64,000 nucleotides of DNA from Symbiodinium natans. Its lineage: Eukaryota; Sar; Dinophyceae; Suessiales; Symbiodiniaceae. The notes beneath the pieces were generated by a model. It had not been told where the DNA came from. It saw only the letters and a list, made by a program, of their open reading frames with translations, and searched no databases. The DNA is taken from the NCBI GenBank assembly GCA_905221605.1, contig CAJNDS010000439.1:1-64000 (forward strand). The letters run 5' to 3'. Each line of letters opens with the position of its first letter. Within the stretch, counting starts at the first letter, position 1. The position numbers and the translations under genes were made by a program. Shown in pieces: positions 24,701 to 36,775 of the stretch.

Positions 24701-27700
24701 GTGGGCTGCGTTGCAAGTGCTGATGTCATCTGCGGGTGTTGCTGGCCGCGGCGGCCAGGACACTTATCCTGTCGATTCTGTGGGAGAAGTGCCCATCAAG
24801 AAGATGACCCAGAAGTACGCTCGCAATCCAGAGGTTGGGACACGACTCACTCTGGCAGCGCTGAGGATTCACTTCAGGTTTCAAGACATGCTAGACATGC
24901 CAGATAGGGTGCCTTGGGCCGACATGAGAGCAGGTGCCTGCTGAGGAGGACATTGCAAAGATAAGCGTCGCGGCTGGAAATTTCTTTTGTGAGATGTAGG
25001 CTGCATTGCAGAGGTGTGAGGGCTGCGGGCGCGTTCCCCTTTGTTGTGCATTTTGATCCCTGACCTCGACCTTTGTGCAACATGCAGTCTTTCATGTGGA
25101 GATTGACATTGAGGCTTTTATCTGTCCGAGCAAACCTCTACATCGATTTATTCCTCAACGGGAAAGATCCGAGTAGACTACCATCGTGAACCTGGCTCGC
25201 TGACTTTTCGAACCTTGTCGGCAAATGGTGTTAGCTCAGAGTGCACCGATCTGTACCGCTGTCACACTCATCGGTCGAGACGTGGCACCAGAGCTGGCGG
25301 ACCACGTGGGTAGTTTGGAAACCATAGCCCGTGACCCTTTTTGCACAAAGGCCAAGTCATGTACCACTACGAAGACGGCAACCTGCGTCGGCGGCCCTCA
25401 AGCTTGCCGCAGCCAACCCAGGCTGGTCATGGCCGGTCTGTAGATCGCTGGTGCACGTTTTCATGACGCCTCGATGCTTCAGGTGCAGGTCCACAAGCTC
25501 TTGCAGATGCAGTCCAGTTGCTAGGCTCCCGGACGACCCACCAACTGGTATTTTTGTCAGAGAGTAGCACAAAAGCATACCATTTCCTCCACGATCGCTT
25601 TTTCTGGCCAGCATTTTGTCCAATCCCAAGGTCGGGACACCATCATGGCTTCACACACCAGCATCCAGCAGGAATTTTGCTTGTGTGCCGTCCAACATTG
25701 TAGGATTGCTACGTCTGCTCAAGATGATAAGATCTATGCGTCACTTTGATCCCGGCATGCAGGAGCTCACCACGCGGCGCAAGGACGAGATTAGCATCCG
25801 CGGGATGCGATCTGTGTCAGCGGGAAAGAAGCGTGACCTCACCATTCCAGGCAGGTATTGCCTGGATCCGATCCGGAATCATGAGATGCGGGTCCACGTA
25901 GGTGACGAACAGAAGGCCTCAATGCCCCAAGATCCCCAGCCGACAAGGAGCCGCCACAAAGCCTTTCACGAAGCTTCATCAAAACCCACGGCAAGCCAAA
26001 GAGGCAGCCGCGACGATGTGTTGGAGCCCTCCGTTTATGACCTTGCCCGCGAGAGTGCTCGTGTGGAAGGCTGGGCTTTTGAATCTCGACCTTTTGTTGC
26101 AGCTTTGCTGTGCTTGGCTTCCGAGATCTTCCAAGGCACCAGGGAAGGTGCGGAAGAGGAGAAGCAGGAAGAGCAAACCTCGAAGGCCGCTGCGGCTGCA
26201 TGGCGGTACTTTGCAGGATAGCCACTGAATGTTCAAGACGCATGCAGGGAGGGGTCGTTTGAACTTGTCTTGGCCTCAGCCCCGTGACTCCCTTGATGTT
26301 CCCGAAACTACCTGCAGGGAGTTTCCTTGCAAGATGCATGCGCATTGGGCTTTTGATAAGCTGCAGAGAGTTTCTCTTCGACCTGAAAGCTCAAGGACGT
26401 CCTTCCGATCTTAGAGTTCTGAACAACTCAACTTGAAATAACATTACACAGCACAAGCCATCAAGCGTCCAAATCTGCAAATCCTGTTCAATCTCGACAC
26501 CATCGTGCCGACCTGGTCTTTCAGGTGGACATCCTCGCACCCTATCTGGTGGATTTCATCAACAAGGAGCCTTTGCTCTTCTAAGCACTCAAGTAAAGGT
26601 GATTTTTAGTAGTGTGGTTGTTGAATGGACGGGACTTCGGGGTTTCTCAAATCATGGGAGCCTCGTGCGCTGCTGCGCAGTCCTGGCTGATCATAACGAT
26701 GGTGGGGTCAGGCCCCGGTTGCTGTTTCATGGCCTGATGCAACGAGACCCCCCTGTACAGCTCGGAGCACTGACGTCTTCGTGAGATTCTTATTTCGTAG
26801 ATGTTGGCTTTCGGTGCCCGAGCGCACTTTAGGGGTCGAGAGGTGCATTCTTTTGTTTTGTCTCCAGGTACCGTGCCAACCGTGCCCCTTTCAGGGTCTC
26901 TGAACTTGGAGGATTGTGACCGTCTGCTTTCTCCCAAGAGACCAAAGTCGTCACGGTAAATGGGAGTCTGCGCGGCTCCACACAACGACATGAGGCAGGC
27001 AGGCATCCTCGCTGCACTTTACCGGTGCCTGCCGGTAGACTTGGAACCCTTAACCCGAAAAGACCGACGCTCTTGAGAGCGAAAGCACTGGGCGCCGAAG
27101 CCCTCTGACGCCCTTCGACGCTTGGAGGAGACCGGTCTTGTTCAGCTCGACTCGCTCCAGGCATTCCCAGGGGGCGATATGAGGATGAGAGAAGATTTTG
27201 TGTTCCATTTTCAATGTAAACCCGTTGAGACGATGACGATGTCGATTCTGCCAGGCAGAGCTCGTGGCCAAGAAGTGTACCACGGACTTCCGCTTCCTCG
27301 GCTCGGGTTATATGTGCATTCCCAGGTCGTGGGTCGAGTTCGCTAGCCCTGATGGTCCCGCCTGAAGCATCTCGAGCACTTTTAGTCAGCATCATAACAC
27401 GATGTTCGTGGTATCATGCACCAACTGATCACTAGTATGACGGTATAGGAGGACCCAAATATGACGGCATGACACGTGCGAGACCCAAAACAACCCAGTG
27501 CTCAGTATCCTGTTCAGGTTTACCTCTAACAAAGAGCCCCGACGTCAGCCAAGTGCTGCAGTAGTTGTGGCCCATGCACAAGTAAATCCTCTCCATATCT
27601 GAAAGCGGATGTCTGATGCCCTTGTTTGTTCGCAGAAATTTTCTTGGGTAGGCCCCGGTCCTGTCGCACTCTTCATCCAGACTCCCTTGCCAGGCAAGCG

Positions 27701-28698
27701 CCTGACAGACAGAGCGGAGATCATCCAGCGTCGCTTGGAGGACATGCTTTCTTCAGAAAGGTCGGCCCCTAGGCCTTAAGAGGTTGGGTCCTGGTCTCCC
27801 ATGGTGTGAACGTGCAGATGAGAAGTTGTGTGTCAAAGACCCAAATGATGGCTTCCGCGGCTGAGAGGGAATCGGGAGCCTTGGTCCGGGGCACAGGGTT
27901 CCTAAAATACTGCGCCAGCTGCATTCGCGTAAATGTAAAGCACTCGCAACCCACAGAGGTGAAGTTACATCTTAGCCTAGACAGGAAAGATTGTCGAGGT
28001 TTCTTGACAATCTGACAAAAGTGGATTTCTTCAAAAATGTTACTATTATGATTTTTATTATCATGATCATTATACAATGTACCCATGGCTTTCAGGAGGA
28101 GCAGGAGCTGCTCCGTAAGCGGCGGGCGCAGATGCAGTGCCGAGGGGACAGCGTGGAGCGGGATGAGCGGGATTTCGAGCAGTGCCCTGCCATTTTTAGG
28201 TCCTCTTCATGTTTGCGCATTGGGGGGGGGGGGGGTGGGGCGCTGGTGTCGTTTGATCTGCTGCGCCGCAAAAACTAGTGGCCAGCAGATGTTCTGTTTT
28301 GCGCTGCAAGGTACCAGAATCAAGCCATGTTTCGAACACAGATTCTGGAGCAGCGGCTGGCTCGACATGAGATGCAAGCTATTGAGAAGTTCCAGGACGC
28401 TGCTTTCAGAGACCCGTTTGAGGCTTGCGTCTTGATGGAGGGTGACATGGGGCACAGGGTAGCCGCAAAGAGGTATGACACAGGGCTTTCTTGCGTCTGG
28501 GTTTAGATTCAAAGCTTGTCTGGTAAAGGCGCAGCTCCTCCGTGCCCTTAGGACCTCGAGAGGATGCTGCAGGAAGACCCTCGCCTTGCGGCGATGTGGC
28601 AGAAGGAGCACAGCGACATGCGCCGACCCATAACACAGCATGAGACCCATGGAAACCTATTGGACCTGGTCTGTTCATTTGGCAAATCTTTCGCTTAG
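18720..28698 (+). CDS. DRC7: Dynein regulatory complex subunit 7 (CCDC135/FAP50) homologue, about 25 exons
   Basis: DRC7 is part of the nexin-dynein regulatory complex that ties neighbouring doublet microtubules in the flagellum. Exons were followed by similarity to the family in order. NTPKEELLLEH is at 18720-18758 and VREFEDQFVNVYG at 18974-19044. YGVPKFLPTTLRPTQL is at 19167-19220 and YQEIYEYKSCAKFLADFF from 19286. The transglutaminase-like Cys region AGDCFDLSIALASLLIGVG is at 19565-19619 and YDAYCVSGFAPR from 19707. Later blocks: RIHCWVLVRKG (21280), DLIWNHRNLWVNMQ (to 21485), EQYAPYTQDDGLVQRITLYK (22430), FYKSRLDGLVR (22935), FEYFEDRDDRLIYHSA (23345), KKMTQKYARNPEV (24800), GKIRVDYHREPGSLTF (25160), MYHYEDGNLRRR (25360), DILAPYLVDF (26528), DRAEIIQRRLEDML (27705), QAMFRTQILEQRLARHE (28320), DPRLAAMWQ (28575). 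Stop TAG is at 28696-28698. Introns are GT, GC or GA at the 5' end. The N-terminal exon is not located. Confidence 0.88.
19499..19564 (+). other. 66-base GC-AG intron of DRC7
   Basis: The exon ending in ...LNWQ and the exon beginning AGDCFDLS join in frame when 19499-19564 is removed. The intron begins GCCTGC and ends ATGCAG. GCAGGC occurs at both junctions, so the exact cut is ambiguous within the repeat. Confidence 0.75.
20181..20418. repeat. Pentanucleotide array with blocks of TTTTG, TCTTG, TCGTG, TCCTG and TTCTG
   Basis: About 240 bases in a DRC7 intron made of five-base units. The order is TTTTG-rich, then TCTTG, then TCGTG, then TCCTG, then TTCTG and TTTTG again. Both strands are open for over 60 codons as a result (Cys/Leu/Phe/Val one way, Lys/Thr/Gln/Asn the other), which is not evidence for a gene. 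Confidence 0.9.
21674..21694. repeat. Short TTTAGGG repeat in a DRC7 intron
   Basis: Two to three copies of TTTAGGG in the intron that follows the exon ending YFEYVMSG. Same unit as the tracts at 56611 and 60083. Confidence 0.7.
23754..24389 (-). other. Possible antisense coding fragment inside a DRC7 intron
   Basis: The minus strand is open for 173 codons (24389 to 23868) and continues after one frame change to about 23758. Wording such as LMQDMHNLLDKVGFALAVSP, LQRVLQLVLAMQLHAGGVGK, GQHINIQDKECF, PHTMTGRHC and VTMPMHDNTFGRETKGH has a protein-like look, unlike the shadow frames around it. I do not recognise the family. It could be a decayed retrocopy or mobile element that landed in the large intron between the DRC7 exons at 23345 and 24800. 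The intron is otherwise featureless. Confidence 0.3.
24451..24462. repeat. Poly-G run
   Basis: Twelve consecutive G in a DRC7 intron. Confidence 0.9.
28222..28240. repeat. Poly-G run with one T
   Basis: Fourteen G, a T, and four more G, within the DRC7 intron before the QAMFRTQILEQRL exon. Confidence 0.9.
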
Positions 28699-30360
28699 CC
28701 CTAGCGCACCACGGATTTGAGACCCAGTGACCCGCCTTTTGAAAGGAGCCCGCGGCAGTGAAAGGCTGATCATGTAGCTAGGGGCACCAGGGCACGCAAC
28801 GGGGCATGGCTGGAATAAGGAGGCAGCAAACACGGCAAAACATGGAAAACCTGTCGTGCTTTGTTTCTTGCCCTTGCATGCGATTCCTTTTTGTGCTGGA
28901 TACAATGTCTGCACACTGGAGCCTGCTAAAAGGCAGCATGCCAGTTTTGCCATGCAAGACAGCGCTGTGGGTATAGTCGTATCGTCCATCGTTTCACCTG
29001 CTCTCACCGTACCTGTTCAAAAGGGGCACAACTCGCTTCTTGGAGCAGTTGCTGCACGGCGACACGGCTTCCTAGACATGCCAGTCGGCAGTCGGGGAAA
29101 ATGTGGCACATGAGTCTTGTTGTGACTCGGAAGACATGTCAGTTTAAGTTTTTTTGATCCATGGTACAGCGTCGATCATGTAGCTCACAAGTCTTGTGAG
29201 TCTTGTGATTGGGTGGAGTGCGTCTTGCATCATTGGCAGCCTCATGTTCGCAAGTCGTTTAGGTCGCCACGGGCTTCCGGCTCAAGGATTATGCTGTCAA
29301 ACCGAATGGGTTTGTACGGGAAGTTCCAAGACGTTGCTCTCATCTTAAAGTTCCTAATCTTTATCTTCCTAGTCTTTGTTTGGCAACGTTGTCCACATTT
29401 AACAATCCTGGCAAGGGACGTAAAGCAATGTGTCCTCTCATGTTGCCTTGGCCTTCTAGCTTACACATTTCGGTTGTTGGGCACAAAGTGGTTTCAAAGC
29501 AGGCTAGCTGAACAGAATGGGTTGATCATGGCAACAGACTGAACATGTGGCTTGCGATGGGATTTGTTGTGTATTTGGGTCTTATCCTGGTTGTCTAACT
29601 ATGTCAACGTGCTCTTCTTGATTCCGGCTGCACTGAAACACGGTCCCGGTCCCAGCATCAATCATTTGCAACCCATGGAGTTCGACCCGTTTGGGACCAG
29701 CAGTGGCCATGCATACTATCAGTTGTGCCCCGAGGGTTTTGGAGGTTTGCACAGAGTGTAAGTAGCCTTAGCCCGCAGAGGATTCGCACCTTGTTTTTGT
29801 TTTGTGCTCACCACAGCGAACTGACCCACTTGTGGCTGGAACAACCGAGGCTTGAGCTTACAGTTGTACGGCGGATGTTTTTTCCATGTTTTTCGCGTAA
29901 TGTCTGCTGCAGTCGCTCTTGTAGTCTTGTTCTATTCACCCTTTACTTGAACCTTCCACATTTTGATTGAAGCTTGGCCTAAGACAGCTCATTCGTTGAA
30001 ATCGACTTGTTTGATCGTGGCGTGCAGACCGTTTAGAGCTATACGTGCACGACGAAGGTGCATCCGCCGGCCACAGTCTCAGATTCGGAAGTGGGCATGT
30101 TTGGTTCCCGTTGCCACAAACTGGCGCCACGACCTAAGGCTTCTACAAAGATGTGGTCCTGCCTCGAAGGCTTGAGCAGCTGGTCGAGGCTTGTCGCGGA
30201 TCGAGCTGTGCCAACAGCGACAATTGCGTGCTTCGTCGCAGGTCTGCACCAGATGCTTTCAGTGCGAGAACCAGCTGGAGCGAGGAGGAGGAGGATGAGG
30301 AGGAGTGGATCGCTGGAGCGCTTCCCAAACGTTGGAGCTGAGGTTTTCGGGGCGGGTGTG
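28699..30360. other. Spacer between DRC7 and coiled-coil gene A
   Basis: No named motif. A + strand frame near 29213-29542 has a hydrophobic stretch (ILKFLIFIFLVFVW), and one near 30270-30310 is Glu/Asp-rich (SWSEEEEDEEEW), which could be an N-terminal exon of the next gene. Otherwise nothing seen. Confidence 0.35.
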
Positions 30361-33300
30361 CTGCAGGACCAAATTTGGGAGGAGCACCTAGACAGGATCA
30401 TCAACGAGGCCCACTTGCAGACTGGGCTTGAACTCGCTGTGAGACGGGCTTGAATCAGACCCAGACCGAGAAGAGAAGTTCAACGAAGATCTGCTCGGTT
30501 TTCTTTCTGGAGTAGAGGAACCTTCTGGCACGTAGGCCTTCCCCTTGGTACACTCAGCCTCAAGTCTGTAACTCGGAGGAGTCCACGTCAGCTTCGCTCT
30601 TTCATTCTTTCATCGATCCGCGGTTTCATGCCTTGGCTCGGCTTGTTTTGCTGGAAAGTGGCGCAGGTGCTCCTGACGGAAGTTGCCAGACTCCGTGCCG
30701 CGTTTATTCAACGCTTGCGAGAGCACGAGGCCGTAGACGGAGTTTCCTTGTCATGTCATGGGTGAGACGCTTAGTTTGGCCGAGTGAGGCACCTAGGCTT
30801 GATTTTCCTTCAAGATCCTGGAAGGTTGCTCTGTCGCAGCTTCGGTCTGAGAGTGGCTTACCCCATCCGTTTGATCCTCAGCAGGGTGGTGTCACACTGC
30901 AAACAAGTCGAATGCCCATCAGGTGATCAAGGTCAGCAGCACTGGCTTGCAAGTGCTTATAGGCCTCCAAAACCTGCTTGGATCCCGTACACTGGGGCCT
31001 GTCTATTCTCGCACTCTTATGCCAGTACTTCGGCACGGGGATCAACTCAAGGACTGGCTAAGCATTTTGTGCGTGGCCGCCTTCGCGTGTTTCGGAAGAC
31101 ACGAGATTTCGTTGGCTTGAAGCGTCACGCGCCGGCTGGAACTCGACACAGGTAGCATTCAGTACAGCGTCTGTTGCACGTACCGCTGGGTAGCTGCAGA
31201 GGCGTATTTTCTTTGCTACAATGACAACCTCAGAAACGAAGCATGGTGTTGTTCAAGAGTTGAAAAAGGCGCCCCATGGAGCTGTCTTCGTATCGGCCTG
31301 TTCCATTGTGCCAGGATTTAACAGGCTCCAGCGCGCCGCTGCGCCTGCAACGATGTAGGGTGCACTGAAAAACACACATGCCTTGCAAGGTTCAGATCGG
31401 ACACACCAAGATATCCCCGTCATGGTTGGCTCTGGAGAGATCCATCAGTTTCCATTTCATCGGTGCAAGAGGCTCTGGAGACTCCTCTTTGGGTTTTGGA
31501 AGCGGGAAGCTGCCTGGGTGCAGCAGCTGGCTAGGACTCAGGACCAAGAGCGGTTTGCAGGATTCTGGTTGCAGGGACGGGTGGCTTTCTCTCATGAGTT
31601 GGCGTATGGGTTGAAGGGGAGACGGTGAGCAACGGCGTTGAAAAGAGACGAACAAGTGCTGCGCCGAGGTGGGCCCAGCAGGACATTGAGATCCTCAGGC
31701 AGCAGGCTTCGCCGCGCGTTCAAGCAGGTCTACATTCGTCCGAGCGTCGAAATGTCTAAGGTGCTAATTATGGAGAAGCAGGGACGACATCGAAGTTTTC
31801 AAGCTCGAAAGCTGCGAAAGGCTTCTGGATTGAATGTCAACAGATGTATCACTTTGATTCTGGTCTCAAGTGCACTGAGAGGCAATGAAAGAGGTAAGAA
31901 GTGCCTTTGCTACAGAGACATCGGCAGCTGTTCAGGAGCCTTGCGTTCTTGGCACGCACGTCGGCTTGCCAGTTGGATTTTGAGACTTGAAAACTTAGTG
32001 ATGCAGGGGCACTTGGGCGCGAAGCAGTTGTTGGACGAGGCTGGCCCATGCCTTCCAATGCCGCAAGCACCTGCCAAGGGGGCTACATGATCCGAGGTCA
32101 GGGCTGAGCGCGAGCGGCGCCTCGCCGAAAAGCATTACTTGGAGGACTCCTAGCAGATGATGCATCACGAACGTGCAACTTACATGGTCGGCTCTCACGG
32201 AACGAGATGAATTGAACGACATGACCACTGGGAGTGTGTGGTGTGTGGACAGGTCTGAACTGAGACATATCCCGATCATATCCCAGATAAAGTGGCGGAA
32301 TCTAGTACACGTCGCTAGCTTTGATTGAAGCGAGGGGAAGTAGAAGATTTGGATGGACGGGGTGAGGTGGAGAATGGGGGTCGACGGCAGCAAGCCCGCC
32401 CGTCTCGGTGCTGTTGCGCAAACACTTGCTCTCTCTTGCTGTCCAGCGTGTTGGAAGTCGATTGCCTCTTGTATTCCTCAGCAATCCGGGATGCAGGACC
32501 TCAGGATGCTCGAGCCACTTACCTAGCGGAAGCACATGTTGCTAGTGCAATGAAGATGTTCCTCCCTTTCGTTTCGTTTGGGTAGCGAAGGTGGGCACGC
32601 TTTGGGTCGGAGGGTTTCGGATGACTTTAGCTTGAGGGTTCCTGGAAAGAGCTGGCAGAAGAGTGGCCAGGACCAGATCAAGAAGTTGACTGGCGAGCTG
32701 GAGGACATATGCAAGCTTTGTGCTAGGGCGAAACAGGTGACACTGCTGCCCCAGCTGATGGCTGACATGTTGTTTAATGAAGAGGAGCAGCGCAGTGCTG
32801 CCCCAGCTGTGGATCACGAGAAGGAGAAACTCAAAGCTGCCGTCGAGCTCTTGGGGCAAACTTCTCGCGATAAGCCGAACATCTTCTTAGCATGACAACT
32901 AGACATTCGAGCCGTGTGCAGATCTGCTAGGAGACGGTTTTTTCGTGGCTTGTTGCCAAGATTCCTGCCCTTCCAGGTCAGGCAGCTCAAAATGTCCATC
33001 GAAGCGAAGGACCGATATGCCTGCTGGGTGCGTTCCTCAAGTGTTTGCTTCTCGCTGACGTTCGAGCATCGTTCTTCGAATTCCACCAGAAAAGAGGTGT
33101 GCAATCGTGCTCATGAGCGGCAAGAGGATGGTGCAGGTTCTGAAACTGGAGAGGCCAGTGATGTAAGGTGTGTGCGTGTTGCGTGTTGTCTTTGCGTGTG
33201 TGCGTGTCCCTCTCTCTCTCTCTCTCTTTCTCTCCGTCTCTTCCTCTTTCTCTCTCCCTCTCTGTCGCTCGCTCCCTCTTCATGAATGGCGCCAGTATTT

Positions 33301-33567
33301 TGCTTAAAAAGGTTTCACATGCCCAAACATGCCTACTTTGCCCTTGCACCATGCGGCTCGTTGTGTGAAGGAGTCGGACCACCATGAAGATGAATGCATA
33401 ATGATGCGCAGGCTGCTTCGCATCATGCATTCTTTTTGAACGCGTTTTAGCTTTTCTCTGCTCTTGTACATGCAAAGTGCCCTCCATGTCTGTGTGCACG
33501 CATCACAAGAAGCCAGGCGCTTGAAGGAAATGGAGGAAGAGCTCCATGTGTTGACTGGCTTCCGCAG
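30361..33567 (+). CDS. Coiled-coil protein gene, copy A (multi-exon, unnamed family)
   Basis: Exon-like blocks, each bounded by AG|G and GT/GC/GA, spell a highly charged alpha-helical protein. They are QIWEEHLDRIINEAHLQ (30370), LLTEVARLRAAFIQRLREHE (30668), KVALSQLRSE (30822), QQDIEILRQQ (31668), RKLRKASG (31805), GHLGAKQLLDEA (32007), RAERERRLAEKHYLED (32098), GQDQIKKLTGELEDI (32665), PAVDHEKEKLKAA (32805), VRQLKMSIEAKDRYACW (32980), CNRAHERQEDG (33103) and RRLKEMEEELHVLTG (33518). The same blocks in the same order occur in copy B at 53023-55236, so they are real exons. High Glu, Lys, Arg and Leu content implies a long rod. I cannot name the family; centrosomal, kinesin-stalk or golgin-like proteins are all possible. 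It may continue further 3', and the membrane exon at 38578 could be its end. Confidence 0.6.
33209..33277. repeat. CT-rich microsatellite
   Basis: TCTC runs with interspersed G and T, about 70 bases, in an intron of copy A. Confidence 0.85.
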
Positions 33568-33599
33568 TGCCGCAGGTGCCGCAGTCTGGCCGCTGGCTT

Positions 33600-33662
33600 T
33601 GTGTATGTGTGCATGTATGTATGTATGTGTGAATGTGTGTATGTGTGTGTGTGTGTGCGCGC
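33600..33662. repeat. GTAT/GT microsatellite
   Basis: Mixed TATG, GTAT and GT repeats after the RRLKEMEEELHVLTG exon of copy A. Confidence 0.85.
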
Positions 33663-35030
33663 ACGTTTGTGGCCTTGCTGCAGGTGCTGAGCCTGCCACC
33701 CCGAGCCCTGCGACTCTGCAGGCTTTGATTCTCATGGGCTCAATGGATCAGCAAATTCTCAACAAGTCGAACATGCAAGTCGAACATGGCTGCCGCACTG
33801 CGTCCCTTTCGCATGTCTTGCAGCTCTTCTGCTTCAGATGAAGAGATTGATTCAATGTCCTGGGACTAGCAGCTATGCCTGCTTACATCTTCCCATTCCG
33901 AGCCGCCTTGCTGTTTATTCGTCCAAGCCATGCTGGGCCATTACAAAAGGTACCCTGTCAGCTATGCTCTAACAACCTGCGTGGCACTAGTCCGTGTTAG
34001 TCGGGCTGTGCCGAGATTCTGAGATGATTTTGTTCGGTCGGAGGCAGGCTCAGGTTCACTCTACAGTTCTTGGTGCGGGCGGTTTTGTTGTTTCGGTTCC
34101 TTGTGCTAGTCACATGTCTGGGAAAGTCTTCTGGAAAAGCTACCGGGAACAGCGGTGAGATCCGTCGAGATGTATCCCTGACCCTGGAGGCCGCAACTTC
34201 CAGGCAGGCTGCCCAGAGACCCCCAGGAGAACTGTGCAACCGCCTTGGTTTGCGCTCGTTCCAGGCCCGGTGTCAGACTCTCCCTGGAGCCGACCATCGC
34301 AGAGTCCTCCTTGAGCCCGCTCCCCTCGCTCTGCGGTTGTCTTCTTTTTGGAAACCTCCATGTTTAAGAAGCAGCTGAAATCAAAGCGCCCAGGCCCCAG
34401 CTCCAAGTGGCGATCTTCTCGAGATCGACTGTCCGGCCTCCAGCATCTGTTCCACCCAAAGTGGGAATCTGGGGGAGCGTGAGGGGTGAGGCATACCAAA
34501 AGATGACGCACCGCACCTAGCACAGTGGGTCTTAAGAGGTGAAAGGGCTCGTGAGCTACGTGCTTTCAGCTCAAGTTTTCTGGGTCACGTCACTTCGATG
34601 GTGGTGATTCGCAGGCCTCTGAATCACAGCTTTTTGTCACGTGACTCACCAAATCAAAAGTCCCTGAGATCTTGCGGGAAACCAAGCAACTACAGGTGAG
34701 CATGGTGTTTCGCAAGGAACGGCTTGGATCTAGAACGAGAGAGAGACTTGTGCCCCGGAAAGGGGTGCTCCCCCACCCCCGCCCCCCCCGGCTTGATGCA
34801 GGAAACTCGCCCCTTCTCTCACCTTTTCACGTTGCGTGTGGTGTCTCCCACTGACCCAAACTCCCCCACCCTCCCAGCCTCCGGGACTTCCTTCCCCTCT
34901 CCTATGCAAACTCGGAGGATTCGTTCTTGCACCCAATGCGGTGCTTGTCAAGAGAAGAGCTTCTCGTGACTCTGGGAGAAGTCTTTAATCGTGGGAGTGC
35001 CTTCCTCTAGCTTTGTCCTCCTCCCGTAAC

Positions 35031-35096
35031 GGGGGGGGGGAACTCTCATCCTCCTGTTGTATGCGGGAGGGGGGGAGAGGGGGGGAGGTGGGGGGC
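35031..35096. repeat. G-runs
   Basis: Ten G at 35031-35040, then GGGGGGGAGAGGGGGGGAGGT-type sequence from about 35066. Confidence 0.8.
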
Positions 35097-35372
35097 TTCC
35101 CTCTGCGGTTCTCCGATTGTGATATGCACTCGTGGATCTGCAGGAGCTTCTTTTTCATGAGTGCTTTGCCCATCTCAGGGCTACGAGAATCTACGAAACA
35201 GGGACCTCGGGGGCTGGTATGAGGCTTATGGTCTTGCTCTCGGGGGGCTGGAGAGGGTTGCACCTGGGCTGATGGAACGATCTCGAAGTTGTGGCCACAG
35301 CCCTGCGAGCGTCTTGTCGTCAACGCTTGGTCTCTATGCGAAAGCACCGAAGTACAGATGCGTGAGTCATGC

Positions 35373-35386
35373 GCCCCCCCCCCCCC
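35373..35386. repeat. Poly-C run
   Basis: Fourteen consecutive C, about 90 bases before the long G block on the same strand. Confidence 0.85.
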
Positions 35387-35474
35387 ATTAATTGTAAACG
35401 CTTGCGCGCGCCGCCTCGACAGCCGGGCCGGCCCCAGCACAGGAAAGGAGGAAAGAGGGTTTCGCAAAAAAAGA

Positions 35475-35652
35475 GGGGGGGGGGGGGTGGGGGGTGGGGG
35501 GGTGTGGGGGGGGGTGGGGGGGGGTGTGGGGGGGGGGGTGGGGGGGGGGGGGGGGGGGGGGGGGGGGGTGGGGGGGGGGGGGGGGGGTGGGGGGGGTGGG
35601 GGGGGGGTGGAGGGGGGTGGAGGGGGGTTGGGGGGGGTGTGGGGGGAGGAGG
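35475..35652. repeat. 178-base block almost wholly of G with scattered T
   Basis: Runs of 4 to 20 G are separated by single T, later by TGGA. Both strands are open (Gly on +, Pro on -) over more than 100 codons because of this. Strong quadruplex or triplex potential; the exact length is likely unreliable in any assembly. Confidence 0.95.
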
Positions 35653-36512
35653 CCCGATCCGGGTCTGCTTGTTCCAGACGCTTCTCGGCAGGAAGCCGAG
35701 GCGAATATGGAAAAGGCCTGTTCTTGTTTTTTCTTCTTCCTTGGAGATGGGTGTGGTGCACCATTGAAGACGTGTGTGATGGACTTAAGGCCGACACCTT
35801 GGGCCCAGGTTGGCCAGCAACATTTCTAGTATTCTGGTGGCTTGATAATGCCTCTTTCTGTTGTCTGAAATGAAGGTTCATTTAACTTTCCGCTCGCAGG
35901 CCTCGGCCCTCTCCCATGGCAATGAGGCGCCAATATTTTTTTTGAGTTGCGGTGACTCTTGGCTTTTTACTTGCGTGCGATCTTGGAGGTGCAATTCCTG
36001 GACGATGTCGTAATTGTGGCATCGCCAGAAGTTCCCGACAATGTTCTTGAGGCTAGTCCATTCTTTTTTGAAAGTCCGGAGCAGCGGCATGATGAGAGGC
36101 ATCCAGACTTGGTGCAAACACCAACTAAGAGGGAATCAAGCTGAACACTTTAGAAGGACAAGCTACGGACACGCAAGAACGGACAGAAGATGCAAACAAT
36201 GACAGCGCAATCAAACAAGGAAAGGGTATTTAGCATACGGCTTATCGACATGCAAACGCAGAGTTCGACAAATGAAGGTTATTGACCATGGCGGGCAACG
36301 TCGTTGAACCATAGTTCATAGATGTTTATAGGATCGGCTAGTTTCAAGAGTAACACAAACCATGGTTTCTGTGGGATATCCACGTGTTGGTACTCGTACG
36401 TAGGCAGCGGTGCGTATGGGTGCGGTAGTTGTGGTGCGTGAGGTGAAGTTCGATGGTGCGTGTGGAGTGTGTCGACGGTGGGTGTTTCATGTGAGGTCGA
36501 TAGGGCGCCGTA

Positions 36513-36775
36513 CCAGTGCACCATTCCCGCACCACTGCACTATGCATAGTGCACACGTATGGTGCAGTGGTGGTGCAAAAACAGCGCAGGGTATTGGGGA
36601 GCCGGAATGGTGCACCATTCATGCGCTGTTGTTCCGCACCCTCCGCACATCTCCGCACCATTGCACTGCACCCTCGGCGCCATTGCGTCCGCGTCGTCTG
36701 CACCACAGCACCGCCCTCCAGGGGGCACCATTGCAACGCATCCACCGCACCGTCCGCACCATGTCACTACACCCT
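36513..36775. repeat. Imperfect GCACCATT repeat with a palindrome
   Basis: Many copies of GCACCATT/GCACCACTGCAC/CCGCACC spaced by 10 to 20 bases, starting in a perfect 16-base palindrome GCACTATGCATAGTGC at 36537-36552. Arms extend imperfectly with CACCACT on the left and AGTGGTG on the right. No coding sense. Confidence 0.75.

Noticed and set aside
34070-34378. Secreted-protein-like frame with a hydrophobic start
   Set aside because: The start codon is TTG, no ATG lies nearby, and the opposite strand is equally open.
35289-35873. 194-codon + strand frame rich in Gly, with a Pro-rich frame of 298 codons opposite
   Set aside because: Open only because of the G block at 35475-35652; no motif or splice pattern on either side.
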